Made by a program: the position numbers and the translations under genes
The notes under the pieces: generated by a model
Seen by the model: the letters and a program-made list of their open reading frames with translations, nothing else
Told to the model about the DNA's origin: nothing
Databases searched by the model: none
In this document: piece after piece, positions 32,970 through 37,619 of the stretch
Layout: every line of letters starts with the position of its first letter
Numbering within the stretch: position 1 is the stretch's first letter
From: Mycolicibacter acidiphilus
GTDB taxonomy: Bacteria; Actinomycetota; Actinomycetes; Mycobacteriales; Mycobacteriaceae
NCBI RefSeq assembly: GCF_018455725.1
Contig: NZ_JAHCLR010000051.1
Location: forward strand, 1 to 37,619
Direction: 5' to 3'
DNA: 37,619 nt

Positions 32970-35900
32970 ATGAGCGGAATCGGCACGGACGGTGCGGATT
33001 CCGCGGTGGACGAGATCACCGTCGTGGCGCCGCCCGAACTGTCCCGCCCAGCACGCGGCGCGGTGCTGACCCGGCTGCTGCCGGTCGGCATGGCCGCGAT
33101 GATGGTCGCCGTCGGCGTGATCGGCTACCGGTCGGGGGCGCGCAACCCGGCGTTCGCGCTCCTCCCGCTGCTGATGCTGGCGTCCGCGGTGACGGCGGCG
33201 GTGACCGCGCGGCACCGCGACCGCGACGGTGACCTCGACGAGGATCGGGACGACTACCTGGCGTACCTGGCCGGCCTGCGGGCGACGGTGAGTGCCGCCG
33301 CCGCAGCGCAGCGACTCAGCGTCGCGCAATCGCACCCGGATCCGGCGGCGCTGTGGACCCTGGTCGGCGGCCCGCGGACGGGGGAGCGGAAGGCCGATCA
33401 CCCCGACTTCGGGCGGGTCCGGGTCGGCGTCGGGGCGGTCCCGGCGACCACCCGCCTGATTGCACCGACCCGCACCGGCGGGCAGCACACCGACCCGGTC
33501 ACCGCGGACGCCCTGCGCTGCCTGCTGGACCGGTTCGCGCGCGTAGCCGACGTGCCGATCACCGTCGGCCTGGACCGCCCGCTGCTGGTGACCGGTGACC
33601 CCGACTGCGTGCGGGCGCTGGTGCGCGCCGCACTCTGCCAGCTTGCGGTGCTGCATTCGCCGAATGCCGTGCGGATCGCCGCGGCCGCCGGTGAACCCGT
33701 TCGCACGCACTGGGACTGGCTGAAATGGCTGCCGCACCACCGCCATCCGCTCGCCGTCGACGACGCCGGCCCGGCCCGCCTCAGCTACCCGAACCGGGCT
33801 GCGGCGACCGCCGCCCTGGCCGGGCTGACATCGCGTGTCCTGCTGGTGGTCGAGCACCCGGCCGGGGTGTCGGTGACCGGGCCGGGAGACGACCGGGAGG
33901 CGCTGCGGCTGTCGGTGACGCCGACCGAACTGGCCGGCCACGCCGACGACGCGCCGCCGGCCCGGCCGGACCTGCTCAGCGAGGTGGACGCGCTGGTCTG
34001 CGCGCAGCGACTGGCGAGCTGCCGGGCGACCCCCGCCGCCGCCCGGACCGCGGGCTGGCCGGAACTGCTGGGGGTCGACGACATCAGCCGCGCCGACCCG
34101 GCCGCGCTGTGGGGAGGGGTCGAGCGGCTGCGCGTGCCGGTCGGCGTCGACACTACCGGCAACCCGGTGCTGCTCGACATCAGGGAGGCCGCCGAGCGTG
34201 GGACCGGACCGCACGGATTGTGCGTCGGCGCAACGGGATCAGGTAAATCGGAGTTCCTGCGAACCCTGGTGCTGGGCATGCTGACCCGGCACCATCCGGA
34301 GACACTGAACCTGGTGCTGATCGACTTCAAGGGCGGCGCCACGTTCAGTGAATTCGAGGACGCCGCACACGTCGCCGCGGTCATCACCAACCTGGCTGAT
34401 GAGGCACCGCTGGTCGAGCGGATGCGCGACGTGCTCACCGGCGAACTCAACCGCCGTCAGGAACTGTTGCGCGCCACCGGATTCGCCGGGATCAACGGGT
34501 ACACCCGAGCGCGGCGGGGCGGTGCGCGGCTGACCGCGCTGCCCGCTCTGCTGGTGATCGTCGACGAATTCTCCGAACTGCTCGCCCAGCACCCGGATTT
34601 CCTCGACACGTTCACGGCGATCGGGCGGCTCGGACGCTCCCTCGGGGTGCATCTGCTGCTGGCCAGCCAGCGGCTCGAGGAGGGCCGGCTGCGCGGCCTG
34701 GACGCGCACTTGACCTACCGGATCTGTTTGAAGACGGCGTCGGCTGCCGAATCCCGCATCGTGCTGGGAACCCCGGATGCCCATGAACTGCCGAACATCC
34801 CGGGGTTCGGGTATCTGCGCACGGCGTCGGGGGAACTCACCGGATTCCAGACCGCGTTCGTCTCCGGCCCCGGCCCGCAGACGCTCCCGGCGCCGAGCAC
34901 CGGAGCGGTGGTGCGGTTCACCGCGGCGCCGGTCGGCGCGGTGACGGTGCCGGCGGCGGCGACGGACGCACCCACCGTGGCGCAGGCGATGCTGGCGCGA
35001 CTGGCCGGCCACGGCCCGGCGGCCCGGCGGATCTGGCTGCCGCCGCTGGGGGAGTCGCCGCGACTGGGAGAACTGCTCGACAGAGCCGGGGAGTTGACGG
35101 TGCCGATCGGGATCGTCGACCGGCCCTACGAGCAGCGCCGCACCCCGCTGACCGTCGACCTGAGCGGCGGCGCCGGCAACGTTGCCGTCGTCGGGGCGCC
35201 GCAGTCCGGCAAGTCGACGGCGCTGCTGACCCTGATCACCGCGCTGGCCGCCACCCACGACGCCGACCGGGTGCAGATCTACTGCCTCGACTTCGGCGGC
35301 GGGGCACTGGCGTCGGCCGGCGCACTGCCGCAGGTGGGGTCGGTGGCCGGCCGCGGACAGCCGGATCTGGTGGCGCGCACCGTCGACGAGATGACCGCGA
35401 TCGTCGCCCGCCGGGAGGCACTGCGTGGCAGCCCGGTCAGCGACGTGTTCCTGGTGGTCGACGGCTGGGCGACGCTGTGCCGGGAGTTCGACCGGCTGGC
35501 GGAGCCGATCACGGCGCTGGCCGCGCGCGGCCTGTCGTACGGGGTGCACGTGGTGCTCTCGGCCACCCGGTGGGCGGAGCTGCGGCCCGGCCTGCGCGAC
35601 CTGATCGGCACTCGGATCGAACTGCGGCTCGGCGACCCGGCCGACTCCGAGGTGGACCGCCGGAAGGCCGAGCGGGTGCCGCGGGATCGACCCGGCCGCG
35701 GCCTGACCGAAGGCGGGCTGCACATGCTGATCGCCCGCCCGGACGGCTGCCGGCCGGTCGGTGACGTCGTCGCACCGGCGATTCCAGTGCTGCCGGTGCT
35801 GGTGGCCCGGGACACGCTGCCGGCGGACCCGGCCGGCAACCCGGTGCTGGGCGTCGAGGAACGCGAACTGGCCGCGGTCGCACTGGATTTCACGCGGCAG

Positions 35901-36506
35901 CCGCATCTGCTGATCTTCGGCGGCCCCGAGTGCGGGAAGACCTCGGTGCTGCGGCTGCTCGGCCGGGAACTGCTGCGCAGCCGGGCCCGGCTGCTGGTGG
36001 TCGACTACCGGCGCAGCCTGCTGGATTTCGCCGAGGAGCACCGGCCGGCCGGTTACGCCATGTCGGCGCAGGCGCTGACCGCGCTGCTGCCCGGTGTGCT
36101 CGACACCCTGGCCGCGCGGATGCCGGGCGCCACGGTGACGCCCGCGCAGCTGCGGGCGCGGTCCTGGTGGTCGGGGCCGGAGCTGTACCTGCTGGTCGAC
36201 GACTACGACCTGGTGGCCACCGCGGCCGGTAATCCGTTGGCGCCGCTGCTGGAATACCTGCCGTACGCCGCGGACGTCGGGCTGCACCTGGTGGTGGCCC
36301 GCCGCAGCGCCGGGGCGGCCCGAGCCGGCTACGAACCGGTGCTGGCCGCGCTGCGCGACCTGGGTGCGATGGGCCTGCTGATGAGCGCCGAACCCGACGA
36401 GGGGCCGCTGCTCGGTTCGGCGCGGCTCGGTCCGCTGCCGCCCGGTCGCGCCACCCTGGTTACCCGGTCCGGTGAACACCGCATCCAGGTGGCGTGGAGC
36501 CCCTGA
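32970..36506 (+). CDS. eccC4: ESX-4 motor ATPase EccC4
   Basis: An FtsK/SpoIIIE-type ATPase of 1178 residues that recognises and drives substrates through the ESX-4 channel. Two membrane helices lie near 30-52 and 58-80. Three ATPase domains follow: domain 1 with Walker A GATGSGKS (420-427) and Walker B LLVIVDEF (527-534); domain 2 with GAPQSGKST (742-750) but VVDGW at Walker B (829-833), lacking the usual Glu; domain 3 with GGPECGKT (984-991) and LLVDDYD. Intact domain 1 and degenerate later ones is the EccC pattern. I start at ATG 32970; an in-frame GTG at 32940 is less likely. The stop overlaps the next start. Confidence 0.95.
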   Translation: MSGIGTDGADSAVDEITVVAPPELSRPARGAVLTRLLPVGMAAMMVAVGVIGYRSGARNPAFALLPLLMLASAVTAAVTARHRDRDGDLDEDRDDYLAYLAGLRATVSAAAAAQRLSVAQSHPDPAALWTLVGGPRTGERKADHPDFGRVRVGVGAVPATTRLIAPTRTGGQHTDPVTADALRCLLDRFARVADVPITVGLDRPLLVTGDPDCVRALVRAALCQLAVLHSPNAVRIAAAAGEPVRTHWDWLKWLPHHRHPLAVDDAGPARLSYPNRAAATAALAGLTSRVLLVVEHPAGVSVTGPGDDREALRLSVTPTELAGHADDAPPARPDLLSEVDALVCAQRLASCRATPAAARTAGWPELLGVDDISRADPAALWGGVERLRVPVGVDTTGNPVLLDIREAAERGTGPHGLCVGATGSGKSEFLRTLVLGMLTRHHPETLNLVLIDFKGGATFSEFEDAAHVAAVITNLADEAPLVERMRDVLTGELNRRQELLRATGFAGINGYTRARRGGARLTALPALLVIVDEFSELLAQHPDFLDTFTAIGRLGRSLGVHLLLASQRLEEGRLRGLDAHLTYRICLKTASAAESRIVLGTPDAHELPNIPGFGYLRTASGELTGFQTAFVSGPGPQTLPAPSTGAVVRFTAAPVGAVTVPAAATDAPTVAQAMLARLAGHGPAARRIWLPPLGESPRLGELLDRAGELTVPIGIVDRPYEQRRTPLTVDLSGGAGNVAVVGAPQSGKSTALLTLITALAATHDADRVQIYCLDFGGGALASAGALPQVGSVAGRGQPDLVARTVDEMTAIVARREALRGSPVSDVFLVVDGWATLCREFDRLAEPITALAARGLSYGVHVVLSATRWAELRPGLRDLIGTRIELRLGDPADSEVDRRKAERVPRDRPGRGLTEGGLHMLIARPDGCRPVGDVVAPAIPVLPVLVARDTLPADPAGNPVLGVEERELAAVALDFTRQPHLLIFGGPECGKTSVLRLLGRELLRSRARLLVVDYRRSLLDFAEEHRPAGYAMSAQALTALLPGVLDTLAARMPGATVTPAQLRARSWWSGPELYLLVDDYDLVATAAGNPLAPLLEYLPYAADVGLHLVVARRSAGAARAGYEPVLAALRDLGAMGLLMSAEPDEGPLLGSARLGPLPPGRATLVTRSGEHRIQVAWSP

Positions 36507-37619
36507 TGCACCGGACGGTCATCGAAGCCGGCCCCGGCACGATTCGCCGACTGTGCTGCGGCAGCGCCGAAACCGGTGACGCCGACGCCGCGGTGCGCTG
36601 GCTCGACGACCCGGTCGCCCTAGTCGACGGGGAGCCGGTCGCCGTGCCGGAGTTGCTGCGCAGCGTGCTGACCGCGCTGGCCTGCCCGGGCGCGGACGGC
36701 GCGGTGCTCATCCACCCGACCTGGTGGTCGGCGCGGCGGGTGGACTTGGTCGCCGCCGCGGCCCGGGACGTCACCGGCGATGCCGTCACCCGGCCGCGCG
36801 CCACGGTGCTGGCCGCCGCCGCACCCGATGCCGGAGCGATCATCGAGATCGGTCCCGCCCTGGTCGCCGTCACCACCGCCGGCACCGTCGCCGAACCCCG
36901 GCTGGGGGCACCGGAGGAGGTGGCGGACCGCGTTGCGGCGCTGGTCACCGATGTCCGGGAAACGGTGGTGATCGACGGCCTCGCCACCGTCGGCGGTGCG
37001 CCCGCGCTGGCCCGACTGATCGCCGAGCGACTCCGCGGCACCGGCGCCGACGTGCTCGTGGTCGATGATGCTCAAGTCACCCGGCTGGCCACACGGCCGC
37101 CCCCGACGGCACCGAAACCGGACCGCACCCGTCGTCGTCCCCGGCTGCCCTTGGCCGGCGCTGCCGTCGCGGCCGTCGTAGCCGCCGGCACGCTCGCGCT
37201 CGGCACGCACCGCGAACCGCCCGTCGTCGCAGCGACGACGGTGCTGCTCGAGGGGCGGGTGGCGGTGCAGGTGCCCGCGCAGTGGACGGTGCGACGGGTC
37301 ACCGACGGCCCCGGCTCGGCGCGGGTGGAGGTGGTCTCGCCGGCGGACCCGCAGGCGGTGCTGCACGTGACGCAGTCAGCGTCGGGCGGGACGCTGGCCG
37401 TCGCCGCCGATCTGCTGCGCCGGGCGCTGGACGCGGCGCCGCCGGGCGTCTTCGCCGACTTCGACCCCTCGGCCACCAGCGCCGGCCGGCCCGCGGTCAC
37501 CTATCGCGAGATCCGCGTGGCCCACCGGGTGGCGTGGACGGTGCTGGTCGACGGCCCGGTGCGCATCGGCATCGGCTGTCAGAGCGGCTCTTCCGGATCG
37601 AGAGTGCGTGGACTGGTGT
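36506..37619 (+). CDS. Type VII secretion-associated protein, Rv3446c-like, 3'-truncated by window edge
   Basis: An Ala/Val-rich protein with no stop before the window end (371 codons visible). Its ATG overlaps the eccC4 TGA (TGATG). The N-terminal part (1-195) has a degenerate actin/Hsp70-like look (RTVIEAGPGTIRR, WLDDPVALVDGE, LIHPTWWSARRVDLV, GAIIEIGPALVAVTTAG). A basic stretch near 207-222 is followed by one membrane helix (PLAGAAVAAVVAAGTLAL), then a periplasmic domain (245-371) with VAVQVPAQWTVRRV. This architecture and position match Rv3446c, which follows eccC4 in the ESX-4 locus. Function unknown. esxU and esxT would be expected beyond the edge. Confidence 0.88.
   Translation, partial: MHRTVIEAGPGTIRRLCCGSAETGDADAAVRWLDDPVALVDGEPVAVPELLRSVLTALACPGADGAVLIHPTWWSARRVDLVAAAARDVTGDAVTRPRATVLAAAAPDAGAIIEIGPALVAVTTAGTVAEPRLGAPEEVADRVAALVTDVRETVVIDGLATVGGAPALARLIAERLRGTGADVLVVDDAQVTRLATRPPPTAPKPDRTRRRPRLPLAGAAVAAVVAAGTLALGTHREPPVVAATTVLLEGRVAVQVPAQWTVRRVTDGPGSARVEVVSPADPQAVLHVTQSASGGTLAVAADLLRRALDAAPPGVFADFDPSATSAGRPAVTYREIRVAHRVAWTVLVDGPVRIGIGCQSGSSGSRVRGLV

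Noticed and set aside
34239-36479. 746-codon minus-strand frame opposite eccC4
   Set aside because: EccC4 has all three ATPase domains in the plus frame; the opposite frame is Gln/Arg/Pro-rich and featureless.

Overview
The window is high-GC mycobacterial chromosome (Mycobacterium sensu lato). From about 15.4 kb rightward it follows, in inverted orientation, the M. tuberculosis Rv3446c-Rv3465 neighbourhood: rmlC, rmlB, a Rv3463-like oxidoreductase, infA, rpmJ, rpsM, rpsK, rpsD, rpoA, rplQ, truA, cutinases, then the ESX-4 genes eccB4, mycP4, eccD4, eccC4 and an Rv3446c-like gene that runs off the edge. PGRS sequence, Culp cutinases, an MTB12-like antigen and an F420-type oxidoreductase also point to mycobacteria. 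The species cannot be fixed from the sequence alone.

Layout: (1) 1-3.8 kb is an insertion-sequence zone, with the right part of an IS21-family element (istA, istB) followed by an IS110-family transposase whose leader can fold like a bridge RNA. (2) 3.8-6.5 kb, minus strand, is a two-gene secreted unit: a PGRS protein that lacks a PE domain and ends in a seven-repeat YVTN-type propeller, then an MTB12-like antigen. (3) 6.7-9.55 kb is an array of three toxin-antitoxin-type modules (AbrB/RelE-like, BrnT/BrnA, nucleotidyltransferase/HEPN). They are separated and bounded by four same-orientation copies of a ~43-bp repeat, which I consider the most notable thing here. (4) 9.7-13.3 kb, minus strand, is a valine-catabolism operon mmsA-acyl-CoA dehydrogenase-mmsB with a perfect palindrome upstream. 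(5) 13.5-15.4 kb is an FHA-ABC transporter. (6) 15.4-17.0 kb is rmlB-rmlC for dTDP-rhamnose. (7) 17.2-20.1 kb is an NfeD-like, flotillin and F420-oxidoreductase unit. (8) 20.2-25.2 kb is infA to truA, preceded by three 57-bp tandem repeats. (9) 25.3-29.2 kb holds a secreted phosphoesterase and three cutinases. (10) 29.4-37.6 kb is ESX-4.

How it works together: the right half is core machinery (translation initiation, ribosome and RNA polymerase assembly, tRNA pseudouridylation) next to cell-envelope functions (rhamnose linker sugar, type VII secretion, secreted lipid or ester hydrolases). The left half is an accessory region attached to the rml end of this conserved block. It contains IS elements, mobile-looking toxin-antitoxin cassettes and a relocated catabolic operon.
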